Source: Perilla frutescens
Taxonomy: Eukaryota; Streptophyta; Magnoliopsida; Lamiales; Lamiaceae
Direction: 5' to 3'
DNA: 64,000 bases
Assembly: GCA_026008535.1 (NCBI GenBank)
Contig: BRKX01000007.1
Coordinates: 51,511,001-51,575,000, forward strand
Below, in pieces: positions 1-12,050 of this stretch; the first letter of the stretch is position 1, and the number at the start of each line of letters is the position of its first letter. Below the pieces are notes generated by a model. That model was not told where the DNA came from. It did no database searches and worked only from the letters and a program-made list of their open reading frames with translations. A program made the translations under genes and the position numbers.

Positions 1-281
1 AGGTATAGTCTTGTATAAAGACATTATGACGGACCAATTATGTGCTCCTAATTAATGATCATATTAAGGAGAAGATTAGTTCGTAGTACATGGAAGGGAC
101 TATGTCAATTGTGTGATGTACAACCGCCATGACTCGAATTAGTTCATATTCTTAATTATGAAATTATGATGAACCCAAAGAAGTATAATGTTTAGTCATT
201 CAAATGCGCATTATGTTAGTTTGATTAATTTATTTATTTGTCCATGATGTTAAGTAACGTCACATGAGACAAGTGGGAGAA
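1..281 (+). mobile_element. 3' internal tail of a copia-type retrotransposon, truncated by the window edge
   Basis: Non-coding, decayed sequence directly upstream of an LTR-like segment. It ends in a purine-rich tract, AAGTGGGAGAA (271-281), the usual form of a Ty1/copia polypurine tract, which primes plus-strand DNA synthesis. No conserved reverse transcriptase or RNase H reading frame remains in these 281 bases; the coding part would lie left of the window. The copia assignment rests on the tract and the adjoining LTR, so it is an inference. Confidence 0.5.
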
Positions 282-710
282 TGTAAGATTATTTATGTCT
301 CATGTAAAGTTATGTGGCTTACTAAGGATTAATAAATAAATAATCAATTAATTATGGACTAAATTATATTCGGGTTAATGTGGAGCAGTTTTATTATATC
401 CGCTATTTGATGGGAATAGTGGGCTTATGGGGAATAACAGCCCATTACCGTAAAACTGGGTCTACTTCCTGATATAAAAGGTATTCTCTTAAAATCCTAG
501 CCATCACGTACGATAGAGAATAGAAAGATAATCAAGGAGGTGAAACACTGATTTACCGCTCTTCTCAAGAAATTCATCGGTGCAATTATAAATCTAATCA
601 TGGAGAAATGTACGCAATATTCTATCAATTATGTGATTATGTGAGAATCATTGATTTCAAGATCCTGTAGTTTTCTCTAAAGAATTATAGAAAATTAGAA
701 TGATTTTACA
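282..710 (+). mobile_element. 3' LTR (copia-type), 429 bp
   Basis: The segment starts TGTAA and ends TTACA, a perfect 5-bp terminal inverted repeat of the TG...CA type, immediately after a polypurine tract. A TATA-like box (GATATAAAAGG, about 470-481) sits in the middle, where an LTR promoter would be. The bases left of the start are internal element sequence, not a target-site duplication, so this reads as the 3' LTR of an element that continues left of the window and not as a solo LTR. The partner LTR is not in the window. Confidence 0.6.
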
Positions 711-3064
711 ATATGTGGAGGTAAAAATATATACAACAAATGAAATTTTATTAAATTGATAGATGCGAATGGTTACATCTCCACAGCAAATTATGAGAAC
801 AAGAAGTTCAGCTTTGGCCAATTCTTGAAGACAAGGACAAGGGCCATATGGGACATTTTCTTTTTACCTTATGTAGAATTCAAGATAAATACTTTCGTGA
901 TAAAGAAGTTGATGATAGTTTTGACTGAGAACTTTTATTTGTCTTTTAAAGAAAACAAAAAACACCCGGTCCATATTTTTCTTGGACTTGTACATCAAAT
1001 CAAGGCCAAAAGTCGTGTAAGGGAGAGTTTAATTGATACGAACTGTATAAAAAAACGGAAAACAAAATTTAAGTTCTTTGATCATAGATCAAATAATATA
1101 ACAGGATTTGGTAGCAGATGAAGAATATGATGAGTCTAAATATGAAGCATGTGGGGAATTATTACATAAATACAAAACTTATTTGAGATGGTTTTACGGA
1201 TCAAAATTTAATTTATAAGACGAGTTGTGATTTGTATTCAAATTCATATTCAATGGTATATTTATATTTATATACTTTTAATTTATTTATGTTTAAATGT
1301 GTTTAAATTAAAATCTTACCTCATTTTATGAATTTTGACGATAAAAGTGTTCTAGGAATGAATGATTAGTGCCCAACAACAAATCAATTTTGTCTGGATG
1401 TTTTGAGGCAAAAGAGATGGACGAGGTCATGCATATTGTTTAATATCCACTTCTATTTTTCATTCTTTAATTTATTATTACTCGTAGTCTATATTTTTTT
1501 AGTTTAATTGATCATCGTGCGTATTGTTTAATATCCACTTCCATTTTTAATGTTTTTATTTTGTTTTTCATATTTTTTATGTTCTGTTTTGAAGCCGTAT
1601 ACATTTATATCAACCATCAATACGACCTTTCGCTTAATAATTGGTATTGTTATTTTAATTTTATTTTTTTTGTTAATTTTGACTCCTACCAGTGAAATTG
1701 TTGACTTTTTCTGCTCAATGATTTATTTTGATGCCTTTTGCTTTCATGATCAGTTATTTTTTATACTTTTCCGCCGACTATCTGCCTTTTGTAAATAAAA
1801 TAAAATAAAATATTACTATGAAATTGTTTGGAGAATAGAGAAAAAGTGACTCCAGGAGATTTATGAGGAATTAAACTTTATTAATCAAAAAATAGATTAT
1901 TGATGAACAATGAATAGTACTACTAAACTTCCTTATTAATACACACACAGACATATATATCCATCAAAAAAGTATTTAAAATATATCAGTTGGGATTTCA
2001 TGATATTAATTTTCATTTATATTATAAGGACTAAATCGATGTTATTGGTTGGGTAAAATGTAATATGTTAAGAATATCTTCCTAAAAAAAAGAGTTAAGA
2101 ACATCTATGGCCAACAGCTACAATTATGACTGATTAGTTTTGAGCAATTTGTTATAATATAATAAGTGAAAAATATTATGAAAGTAGACAGAGTAGATAC
2201 ACATCCGTGGGAGTCGCGCCTAATTAATTTCATAATTTTTATGCCTCATCTTTATGACTGGATTCTATATATCTAGGCCTCATTCACCGCTAGCCTTTTC
2301 AATTCACCATTTTATAAAATAATATTTCGTCTATCACTTTATTATATTAACAAATATTATATTGATATTTTATATATATGCATACACCCATGTATTCATT
2401 TACTTCATGAAATATAAAATGAGATGTATTTCATATCACTTAAGTAATAGGAAATCTAGATTACAAGTTCAAAGTTTAATTGGACATTCTAAGAATAAGT
2501 AATATGGAATATATAATTGCATCTAATTAATATCATGAACTTTCTATCAAATTTGACTTTTCACTTGATTTAAAAATTTGGCTGCAGCTATCATGAAATC
2601 AACAATTCTTATAATTATAACGTTAATAAAGCTTTAGATATATTGAAAATTATCTTTTAAGTACAACATTGATGAGCTTTCATCCTTACAACTTAATCTA
2701 TGATTTTTTTTTCACCACAAATGTGTATGCGATTTTATTTTCAGCTAGCTAGACCAATCATTCATCGCAAAAATTATTGAGTTCGTGATAATTTCGACTA
2801 AAATTTTAAATATGTATGCCAATCAAAATTGGTACGAAGGTCATAATATTAGAAGAAATTATTTCTAAATATAATAGACCATGTTGAACTAAACGGAATT
2901 TCAACAATAATCTAATGGTTACGTTATACCAAATTAAAGGAAATATATGGAACTCCTTTATTAAAAATACGAGTGTTCTTTATTTGAACTACCAAGTACA
3001 ATCAAGGACCCCATCCATTTAAAAATAAAAAATAAAATGAAGAAAAAGAGAACATGACTAACCA
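711..3064. other. AT-rich intergenic sequence, no gene recognised
   Basis: About 2.35 kb with homopolymer runs. Open frames at 756-1121 and 1550-1798 on the plus strand have no recognisable domain; the first opens at a TTG and the second is rich in Phe, Leu and Ile, as expected of AT-rich noise. No RNA gene, clear terminal repeat or promoter could be supported. Confidence 0.6.
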
Positions 3065-3432
3065 CCACAACTATGGTTGAAAATCAAATCAAATCAAATA
3101 AATCTATGCTCGATTCATGTTCGTTTGATAAAAATTTATTTGAGCTCAATTCGATAAACATATCAAGCAAACTTGAATATAATTTTGTATTTTATAAGAT
3201 TTAAAGTTTGGCTCAAATTCGAGCTCGATAAGTAAAAATATAGCAAATATGTATAAAAATATCAAACTATTTGAGTCTCACTCGTATTCAACCCGATTAA
3301 AGTTCATTTGATCTCGATTAGATAGGTAATCAAACAGGCTCAAACATAAAATTTAAAGCTCGATATCATTTCAAACAAGTTTGATCTAATTGTATACGTT
3401 TGGGCTCGACTCGACTCACATTTACAGCCCTG
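3065..3432 (-). repeat. Dispersed repeat with GCTGTAAA-type terminus, possible hAT derivative
   Basis: On the minus strand it begins CAGGGCTGTAAATG and continues with several GAGTCGAG/GAGCTCGA/GAGCTCAA words, a style of repeat common in dicot genomes. The other edge (near 3065) is less clear; GACTAA occurs just outside both edges and may be what is left of an 8-bp target duplication. There is no coding capacity. The hAT assignment is tentative. Confidence 0.4.
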
Positions 3433-4054
3433 CGACTAAGTTGAAATGATATATAATTCATGGACAGAGGAAAAAAAAAAACATAAGTTATTAAATACAT
3501 TAATTTTCGATGGATAAATAATTTAAGATGTTACTTATTTTGTAAAGAAAAATAAATAGTGTAACGTACCAAAAACAACGGTGAAGACAAATCCATAATG
3601 TCCAATCAAAAAGCTAATAATTTTGATGGGCCAATTATTTAAAAGGGTAGGAAATAGATACTAGATAATTATGGAGATATTAAAAGGCCATGTAACGGAT
3701 TATCAATCATTTCAAACAAACGCACGAACTGTCTTGATAATCATAATTAAAACTCTTTCACCCAAAAAAAAAAAGAAAAAGAAAAGAATGTTCGAAAAAA
3801 GACCCACTAATCCACTATATCCCACCCTTTAAGACTAGGTAATTATGACTTAACAGTTGAATTTTGCAACCCATTGTCACTAATTTCAAGAAGAAGAAAA
3901 AGAAAGTAGCTTTTCCATTAGAGAAATAAATAAATAAAGTGGTTTTTATTGAAGGATAATTGCTTCATAATATGGGCAAAAAGAAAAATTTGTGTTGTTG
4001 AAAGCCACTAATCCCGGATTCCCCATGGCCATGGGCCATCAATCATTTAATCAT

Positions 4055-4056
<2 letters not shown>

Positions 4057-4092
<36 letters not shown>
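4057..4092. repeat. (AT)n microsatellite
   Basis: Uninterrupted alternating AT tract of about 36 bp. Confidence 0.95.
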
Positions 4093-4095
<3 letters not shown>

Positions 4096-5396
4096 CACGG
4101 TAAAACATCATCATCCCCATTCTTATATATATTCGTGTTAATTAATTTGTTAGTATTTCAGTACGTGATTCCTTTGGATTTTGATATTGTAGTCTCCTCT
4201 CCCTTTTCTTTAATAATATGATCTTATTTGGTTTAAAAACATCATGATATCGTGTCTAATTAAGGTATTATAGCTTAATCAATCTAGTAAAGATACTAAT
4301 TAAGATATGGATAAGTAAGTTCTTAATGATTTATTTTTTGTCCATTTCTTAACCAAAAAGTCTAAAAGGATAAGGCTAGCGTAAAATAATGGAGGTTATA
4401 ATTCAATTAGAACATTGGACAAGAAACCACGAAAATTTAAGTGTTGATCCATCGTTAATTAAACTACACCTGGACTGGGTTAAGAAACTGATCGTAATTA
4501 ATAATAACTAACTATAACAAATATACGGCCACTATATATATAGTTTTCATTTATTATTCATAAAGTACATAATTTTACTGTTTTATCACTCTTTAATTAC
4601 ATCATATGATTTTTATATTAAAGCGATCGAGTCAAGCCGGACTAACCTAATCATTAAATTGGTCTCTTTCTTTTCTTTTCTTCTTTTCTTTTTTTCTTTT
4701 TTTCTTTTTTTCTTTTTGTTATAAGTCTATTGAACCATTCTTAACCCGTCGATTTTGAATCACTAGTTTCAAATTAAAAAAAGCAATTATTATTTTTTTC
4801 TGTCATGAAATTGGGCAATATTAATATATTTGGAATCGGAAGATTTCAAAACCTTGGAATCTTGATAAAAATTTAAAGGGTTTGTATTTGTTTTATTTTT
4901 ATCTAGTGGTATTTGTTTATGGTATGTGATCTTAACAATTCTTTTAGATCCCTTAAAAAACACTTGTTTTAGTTCACGATAATCACAATTTATTAGTGTG
5001 CTCTTGATAGGTAGATGCAAAATAAATTAATAAAATTTAATTTCATTGTTTTTCAATCACGAGGTCACGTAATCCACCAAATAGATTTAACAATTTTAAT
5101 TAACATCTTGTTTTCACTCGATTACTAATCTCTTTAGTTGATTCCTCACGACCCAACCAAATTTAAACACAACATCCAATAGCGGCCGACTTGTTGGATG
5201 AGAGAGAGAACGGAAACTGTGAAACAAAGTTTAATATGAGATGGGTTCTGTAAAGCTAAAATTGTGTCGAATATTGGCCATTCTTTTTTCTTTCGTTTTA
5301 TTAATACCACATATATATATATATATATAATATGTATGTATTGGTAAAGTGGGAAAATGTAGGTTGGTGGCAGCGGACTGTTTTTATTTACCCCTT

Positions 5397-5545
5397 TTGG
5401 TCCCAATCCAAGAGTTGTTAACTGTTGGTTTAAGTTATAGTCATCCCAGTTCTTTTTTTTTTTTTTATACTGTTTTTATATCACCGCATTTTAATTTGGT
5501 TCCAGTCCAAGAGTTGTTAATTCTTGGTTGAAGTTATAGTCATCC
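5397..5545. repeat. Two 50-bp direct repeats, 49 bp apart
   Basis: Copies at 5397-5446 and 5496-5545 share the core CCAAGAGTTGTTAA and the tail AAGTTATAGTCATCC with only a few substitutions. The spacer includes a poly-T run. No function is apparent. Confidence 0.8.
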
Positions 5546-6546
5546 GAATTTTATTTTATTTTTTTAAAAAAAATCTGGTATTAGCAGAGATTTACCTTAT
5601 TAAAAAGATTAATTGGAACAACTCCCTGGCTTTGGTATATAAGAAAACGGATAATTACTAGTAGTTTTTTTTTCTTCTTTTTATTATATGATTGGCAACA
5701 TATATCAATCAAATGCAATAAATCATACATTGAATAACTATCAATTAGATACAGAATAGGAAGAAAGAGATGCATCGAATGTTGTCACTACCCTGACCTA
5801 CAATTCTAGAGAATGACACGTTTGATAATTAGATATGTTATATAATTAGGATTTAGTTCGAACGAGGACTAGTGCTTGGTGTGTAAATATAAAAATTAAT
5901 TTTTTTTATTGTATATTTATTGTTTCCCTTATTGTAGTTTGATCCTATTTTTTAATGTTTTTCTTATTGTATTTTTCGTTATATGGGAACCAACCTATTA
6001 TGTTGTTATTTCTTACACCACATTCATCATTTGAGATCCCCTATTACATTTTATGTGCCACTCTTAATATTTTTTTAAAAAATCCCCATTTTCTTATTTT
6101 AATTTGTTGTAATTTAGTTTAATTTTATACTTGTTAATTAAGGTATATTATAATCTTTTAGTATTTAATTTTTCATATAATCTTTCAATAACTAAAAAAC
6201 TATTTTTATGCCCTAATTAGATAGAATGAATACTAATTAAAAAAAATAAACTAAAATATAATAAATTAAAATTATAAAAATATAGAAAAAATTAAAAATA
6301 TTAATGATGGTATATGAAAGATAACACAAAATGTAACAGCGATCTCATCTCCACATTCAGTCCTCAAAACAAGCAAAATATGCATTACCCCAAGGCCCAG
6401 GCCCCAACAGTAGACCGACTAAATTTGTAGTTTGAATTAAATTTATTAATTCAAATATCACCAATACATTATAATTCGAGGCTTTCAAAATAAAATATAT
6501 ACTTTATGGAATCTAAATACTATTCTATTACACGCATACCTGGATT

Positions 6547-6548
<2 letters not shown>

Positions 6549-6582
<34 letters not shown>
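6549..6582. repeat. (TG)n microsatellite
   Basis: Uninterrupted TG dinucleotide tract of about 34 bp. Confidence 0.95.
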
Positions 6583-6583
<1 letters not shown>

Positions 6584-6690
6584 TGGTTGATGGTTAATAA
6601 ATATATAAATAGTAAAACATAGAAAATACCAATAATTCAAAATGCGAACTTAAAAGTAAAATCAAATAAAACCTCAATTCTCAAATTCCT

Positions 6691-6838
6691 AAATTAATTA
6701 GCTTGTTTTGTACTAAAGTAAATTTTTCATTATTATTGAACTAATCTCAAATTCTTAAATGATTAGCTAAATTAATTAGCTTGTTTTGTACTAAAGTAAA
6801 TTTTTCATGATTATTCAACTAATCTTAAATGATTAGCT
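6691..6838. repeat. Tandem duplication, two units of 70-78 bp
   Basis: Units 6691-6768 and 6769-6838 both open with AAATTAATTAGCTTGTTTTG and close with AAATGATTAGCT. The second lacks about 8 bp. It lies about 170 bp beyond the stop codon of the DUF4408 gene, so it may be inside that gene's 3' region. Confidence 0.85.
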
Positions 6839-7011
6839 AAATAAAGAGATATTTAACAAAGATAGAAATAGCAAATATGTATAAACAGATGAAATTGAAC
6901 CTGCTACATAAAAACAGAGCATGGATTAGACGTACAATTGGATCCGCGTAGTTTAGGAAATATTCAGACAATCCAAAGTCAAATCGGATATAGTTCGAAT
7001 TTGAGCAATTA

Positions 7012-7770
7012 TTACGCCAATTTCATCAACTGATAATTCTCGTAATCATCAAACTCAATCTGTTTTGTCTTCTTCCTGCACCAGTGTTTATTGATGAATT
7101 CATCAACAGTCCGCCGGAATTCGTCACTGCTAAGCCTCTCAATTTCCGCCGCCTCCAGCCGCTCGCCACAACTCACTGAGTTCCGCCGATTCTGACTTTC
7201 CGACCTCCGTAGCGCCGGCCTAATCTCTCGCTTCAGCCTCTCCGACTGCGTCCTCTGAAACCGTTTTATCTGCCTCGTCGCCTTCTCTATCGCCACCGCA
7301 ACGTCGTCGCATTGTGGAATCGCAGCCGTCATGATCATTTTCTCTTCCGCGCCGCACACCACAATCTGTTTATGTTTCTGCTTCTCATTCTCCTCTTCGC
7401 CGTCGGTCGGAGGGAGATCGACAGAATCGCGGAGATGAACCGCCGCCGCAGTTGCCGCCTCGCTGTGCATGACGTAGTCGTTGTACAGATCGTCGCCGGA
7501 GGCGGAGGAAGGAGCCGCGGCATCGTTGCTGTGGCGGCAGAGCAGGAACAGCGAGGCAATGATGGTGTTTCCGATCAGGAAAACGACGTGGTGGTTGAGG
7601 AGGTAGGTGGAGAAGTCGAGTGCGCAGGCGGACGCCGCCCTGCGAAGTGGCGGTGACGACCACCAAATCAGCCCCAAAATGAAGAAAACTTCGAAGAATT
7701 GGCGGAGCTTGGTGATTCTGTTGAACCTGGCGATAGCCTGTTCCTTCTCGAGCCTAACGTTATCAAACAT
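7012..7770 (-). CDS. DUF4408 / DUF761 domain membrane protein, single exon, 252 aa
   Basis: The only well-supported host gene here. The protein opens MFDNVRLEKEQAIARFNR, a charged amphipathic head typical of plant DUF4408 proteins, followed by a hydrophobic segment at about residues 25-38 (FFEVFFILGLIWW) and a second at about 62-78 (VVFLIGNTIIASLFLLC). A variable acidic and basic middle follows. A DUF761-type C-terminal motif, FRRTVDEFINKHW, lies at about 218-230. This order (two membrane segments, then DUF761) is the usual one for the family; the biochemical role is unknown, and a membrane location is inferred from the hydrophobic segments. The start is the first ATG (7770); the frame stays open eight codons further upstream only to a TTG. 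GC content is much higher than in the flanks and all opposite-strand frames here are shadows. The gene looks intact. Confidence 0.88.
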   Translation of the reverse strand: MFDNVRLEKEQAIARFNRITKLRQFFEVFFILGLIWWSSPPLRRAASACALDFSTYLLNHHVVFLIGNTIIASLFLLCRHSNDAAAPSSASGDDLYNDYVMHSEAATAAAVHLRDSVDLPPTDGEEENEKQKHKQIVVCGAEEKMIMTAAIPQCDDVAVAIEKATRQIKRFQRTQSERLKREIRPALRRSESQNRRNSVSCGERLEAAEIERLSSDEFRRTVDEFINKHWCRKKTKQIEFDDYENYQLMKLA

Positions 7771-7990
7771 TTGCGATTCCGTGTGGAATTTCAATATTCT
7801 GAAGGAGGAGGAGGTTGTAAGAAGGGGAAGAGAGCGTTAGACGAGAAAGAAATTCGAGAAGGAGAATGGAAGTAGAGAGAGAAAGTTGAAGAGGGAATAC
7901 ATGTATGCAGAGATATCATATGTTTCGCGGGTTTATTCTGTGTGTGTTCGTCTGCGGTGCTGTGCTATATGTGCTGTGTGCTACGGTGCC

Positions 7991-8000
7991 GTTTAAATAG
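7991..8000 (-). promoter_or_regulatory. TATA-like box of the DUF4408/DUF761 gene
   Basis: On the minus strand this reads CTATTTAAAC, about 220 bp upstream of the ATG. With the usual 25-35 bp spacing, transcription would start near 7960 and leave a 5' UTR of about 190 nt, which here is purine-rich (GAGAGAAAG words around 7840-7890). This is a pattern match only. Confidence 0.4.
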
Positions 8001-9089
8001 ATTGCTTGCAGGAGGGGAGGGGGGTGGGGATCCATGAATTAATCATTGTCTTTTCTTTTCTTTTTATTAAATAATTTTATTTGACAAATGAATACACTAA
8101 TCTCCTCGACTACCCTTTGGCTAGTTTCTTGACTTTCTTTGTTTTATAATCAAAAATAAATATGTAGGGCTAATATGATATTGGATATATTTTCTATTTA
8201 TTTAATTGGACCTCTTTTGGTAATCTAGGATTTGAAATCTATAAAGGCTTTTTTGAGTAAAGAAATAAGATTTTACATTTTACTCTACAAGCAAAACAGA
8301 ATTATTTGGAAATATATTCTTGCAAAATCATCACAAAATCCTAATCCTACAACGATTTCTCATCTTTTAGATCACCTATATATAAATACTAGAGACTAGG
8401 TTGAAAATTGAAATGAAGGCATTCAATTCATGCATCGTTTATTTATTTCTTTTATTTTTGCATATTTAGTTTTGGGTAAATAACAGTTTCATGCATGATA
8501 TCTGATATTATTTTTATAAATATAATAACATTCAATTATTTACAGTTTGATATTTTACTTTGTAATGTTTTATTAAATTTATCTCATGATCAATCAATTA
8601 TCCGGTGTGTGCGTGTGTGTGTGTATCCGGTACCTATAGCATGCGTGACGATCGAAAAGTTGACATGGAATTTATAATGCCACGTTAGATAGAAAAATGC
8701 ACTTTATTTAATAAAAAATATAATAAATTAATTCATTCCTACTATCATATTGTAAAATATGTTATAAATTATATGGAGAGCTTAATTCAACCAAATTCCC
8801 TCTCTTTTTTTTTTTTTTTTTTTGAGGTAACCAAATTTCCTCTTAATTAGTGTAATAATTTGAACAGCATTGTAATCTCAAACAAGTACATATTGGCTAT
8901 TGCATATACGAAAAAAGATGGCGTCTTTAATTTAAATTCTGTAATAAATGTGAAAATGCAAATTGTGGAAAATCTTGATCTCAGTTAAATTGTTATATAT
9001 ACATACACGTATATGTGTATATGTATGTTATATATGCCTAATTAAATATATTATATTTATAGTTGTTGCAAAACGAACAAAATCTTATC
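8001..9089. other. Intergenic, AT-rich; upstream region of the DUF4408 gene
   Basis: No gene recognised. Contains poly-T runs (about 8803-8823), a short TG-rich tract (8605-8622) and an imperfect palindrome of TATATAC/GTATATG words around 8990-9040. The 60-codon open frame at 8495-8677 has no recognisable domain. Confidence 0.5.
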
Positions 9090-9594
9090 ATAGCACTCGT
9101 TCGATGCTTATTGAATATTATTAAAAAAATATTATGTATAATAATAAAATTATATTTAATTATAAATTTTTAATATATAAATTATATTGACTGAATTACG
9201 AAATATTTATGTATTTTTCAGGGTTGGAAAATCGAGGACAACGTAGCTAATTGTTCCAAAAATACCCAAGTCATGTGTAAAATTGGGGAGGCCGAGTCCT
9301 CGTCGCTCAAGTGGCCTCATCTCTAATTAATCTTCTTCATTATTTTTTAACTTTTTGGTTCAAAATATGACTAAATAAAAAAATTGAGGTTTACAACAAC
9401 CTACATTTCAATTTTTCAATCTCCAATCAATGCGGGGTGTAGGAAAATTAGAAAAAAATTGAACTATTTGAATTTTTCATTTAAGGTTTCCATGTATAAA
9501 AATTATATTTTTATTTATAGAAAGTGCATTTAGCGAAAAACTTAACGTTTCTATTTATCATACGTGATTATCTTACTTTTAAATATAGTGTAGA
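9090..9594 (-). mobile_element. Degenerate non-autonomous Helitron remnant
   Basis: The right edge, read on the minus strand, begins TCTACACTATATTTAAAAG and AAGTAAGATAATC, which matches in layout the 5' end (TC...) of the larger Helitron at 21076-24143. The left edge (GCACTCGTTCGATGC, then TTGAATATT) resembles a decayed version of that element's 3' hairpin and the adjoining TTATTAAATATT. Helitrons leave no target duplication, and the base after the TC end is T, as expected. There is no Rep/helicase coding. The relationship to the larger copy was judged by eye. Confidence 0.4.
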
Positions 9595-10938
9595 TATTAT
9601 TCAGTGTCTCTTATTATAATTATATGATTATTGCACATGTATTTTGAAAACTCCATAATCGTCCATTTGCAATACTAGCAAAATTGAAGGATACTTAAGA
9701 TACAAAGGTCAACCACTATTTTATAGTAGTAATAATTAGTTATTAAAATATTGCACGAGAAATTTTGGTTTAATTTTTATTTTATTTATAGGTTTGATCA
9801 CGTGGTATTATAAAAATCCACATTAGATTTTCAACTGTCCACTTATGCTATAGAACATCAAATAGTTGACCATAGTAAAATTTTGATAACAATTAGAGTA
9901 ATTAAGAAGATCGATTATCAAGATATAAATATTTAAAAATTGGGACATTTTTGTTAGAAAATTCATAAGTCAAGTATTAAACTGTCATTTACGCTGTAGT
10001 TTTTAGTAATTTGTCGGGCGTTCTGCACTTCTGCGCACTATTATTCATCTATATATGGCTCTTTTTTTCATTGAGTTTTAATATAATATCTTTTATTTGT
10101 TATGCCTTGTTTATTTGATATCACGTGTTCTAGCTAACTTTCTACTCTTGAATATTGTATATAGTAAGTATATAAGAAGCACTTGAAATCTACAGTCGTG
10201 AGGCATGAGTGTGGGTGAGTTTGTATCTCATGATTTCTATTTATTCTCATCGAGATATAAAGTGTTTAGTATGTGCTAGGTTGATAAAATGTATAGTATC
10301 ATCTTTATTTTATATATAATTTTAATATTGTTATTTATATAAATTAAAAACAGAGATATGATGTTATAGGGCGCACAACATAGCATTTTTTTTATAACGA
10401 TTGTAATCTAAAACCGCTACCTAAAAATACAGAATGTGTAAACATGGTTCAAGTCTAGCGGGTAAAATTTAATACCCGACACCGAACTATATATTCCACA
10501 CCAGGCGGCCATCATCCCAAGGGACACATAGCATTTGGTCCTTAGTTATGTATGAATACATTATACATTGACTACTAAATCACGGACCAAACTTTAACGT
10601 TTGTGAAACTGTTAGGACTTCATGTTTACTAACCAGGGTACAACAAACTAATTAACTGGTGCATGTAAGATTGCAGGACCTCATATTCTTATTAAAAAAA
10701 TATGATAACTCAATAATAATAATAATAATAATAATTGTGCTGACCCTAGTTTTTTCCCTTAAAATTAAAAGTATTTATTACACTTGGTAATTATTTTGGA
10801 AAGGAAGCTTAGTAACCTTGTAATTACTTGCATCCATTATGCATGCATATGTTATATGTATATGTATGTATGTATATAAACAAGTGTCGAAGAATGTAAC
10901 AAAAATTAGATATTTAGAATTAATTAGTCTATAGATGA
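9595..10938. other. AT-rich intergenic sequence
   Basis: No gene seen. Includes an (AAT)n tract near 10711-10734 and a TATG-rich stretch near 10850-10880. Confidence 0.6.
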
Positions 10939-10947
10939 TAGATTATA

Positions 10948-11105
10948 GGGAAATTTTATGATGCATGTTCACTTAGTGCGTCATATGTCACAATAAACTT
11001 AATGTGACACTCTCATGTGTCATAATATTATGAGACATGAGAGTGTCACATTAGGTCTATTGTGACAAAAGACACACTACGTGCTACAACATCATAGAAT
11101 TTTCC
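10948..11105. mobile_element. Fold-back MITE with 9-bp TSD (Mutator type), 158 bp
   Basis: The element opens GGGAAATTTTATGATG and closes CATCATAGAATTTTCC; the termini are inverted repeats with 14 of 16 matches, and most of the remaining length pairs as well, with a centre near 11026-11040 (AATGTGACACTCTCATG against CATGAGAGTGTCACATT). It is flanked by a perfect 9-bp duplication, TAGATTATA (10939-10947 and 11106-11114). A 9-bp target duplication with GGGAAA termini points to Mutator-like transposase as the mobiliser. There is no coding capacity. Confidence 0.85.
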
Positions 11106-11114
11106 TAGATTATA

Positions 11115-11868
11115 TATATGCACTTTAGATCTCTAGTCCCAATTTGTGTGTATCAACATGTGTCAAATCTCAAAATTATTACTTTTTCTTTCATTTTTTT
11201 TCTTCAATTTTAATTCCTTTAAGTTTGGTATAATTTTACATTATCATTTAGGGTTTATTCCACCCAATTATAGTTTATATTCATTTTTTAATATTTAATT
11301 TTTATTTTTTAATTAATATAATTAATTTTTGAGGTTGATTATTCCAAATTTAGAGTATATAATTTTTAAACATTCTGATTTTTAGAAATAAATATTAACT
11401 ATGATTAGTTATAATATAATAAATTTTATTTTTATAAAAAAATATTATCAAAAACATACAATTTTAATATAGTTACATAGTTGGCACACACAAATTGGTA
11501 TTAGAGGATCTCTACTCATATACAGATATGCAATCAAAGAGACTTTATTGATTGTGTTGGCTTAACCAGATTAATGTGGTCCTGAGGTTTAATTAATTAT
11601 GCTTACTTTAGATAAAATAATTGCAGCCTTTCAAATTTTGTCAAGGTTCAAAGTTTAACTTATTTGCAGTTGTAATGTTTCTTGAAAACATTAATTCCTT
11701 AATTAGTAGCCAAATATTGATGTTTACCACGTGTTTGTCACGACGTGAGAAATTGAACGTCAAATATTGCAAGATTATGCTCATTAGATTTGTGTTTCAA
11801 TTCCTCAAAATCATGAACCAAAAACCTCTGATCGATCATATACTTTTTACTTTTCCTCGTTCGCAAAA
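11115..11868. other. AT-rich intergenic sequence
   Basis: No gene recognised. The open frame at 11621-11902 (plus) and its antisense partner run into a dispersed repeat and have no known domain. Confidence 0.55.
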
Positions 11869-12013
11869 CTCGTGTGAGACCGTATCCAAAATCAGAATCT
11901 AAATCTATATTTAACAGCACAATATTTGTATAATTTTAGTAGTGTTTAATTTGGATCTTGATTTTAACTTGTCTTATGGATTTTAACCCATAAAATGATC
12001 TCACACAAAACTC
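11869..12013. repeat. Dispersed 150-bp repeat, copy 1 (GTGTGAGA termini)
   Basis: Starts CTCGTGTGAGACC and ends GATCTCACACAAAACTC, so the two edges are short imperfect inverted repeats. The interior includes AATATTTGTATAATTTTAG and a final GATTTTAACTTGTCTTATGG stretch. Similar sequence recurs at 12051-12205 and 15620-15782, which makes this a small repeat family in the window, probably a MITE. No clear target duplication was found. Confidence 0.5.
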
Positions 12014-12050
12014 ACTCTTCCTTGTTTAATTACAAGAATTAGACAAATAT

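Larger units (their letters stand above)
3433..6690. other. AT-rich intergenic sequence with simple repeats
   Basis: Contains a long pyrimidine tract of CTTTT units (about 4663-4719), the (AT)n, (TG)n and tandem-duplication features listed separately, and several short (TA)n tracts (for example 5311-5329). Short open frames here are low-complexity and have no recognisable domain. No gene is supported. Confidence 0.6.

Noticed and set aside
756..1121. 121-codon plus-strand frame next to the first LTR
   Set aside because: Opens with TTG, Lys/Phe/Ile-rich, and shows no gag, pol or other domain.
5397..6838. CRISPR-like direct repeats
   Set aside because: Only two copies of each unit, no regular spacers, and a plant nuclear context.
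7312..7666. Other open frames on both strands overlapping the DUF4408 gene
   Set aside because: GC-rich coding sequence yields long antisense and out-of-frame shadows; they are Arg/Pro-rich with no domain.
7771..7794. Extended start of the DUF4408 protein eight codons upstream
   Set aside because: The codon there is TTG. The first ATG is at 7770 and gives the family-typical MFDNVRLEKEQ start.
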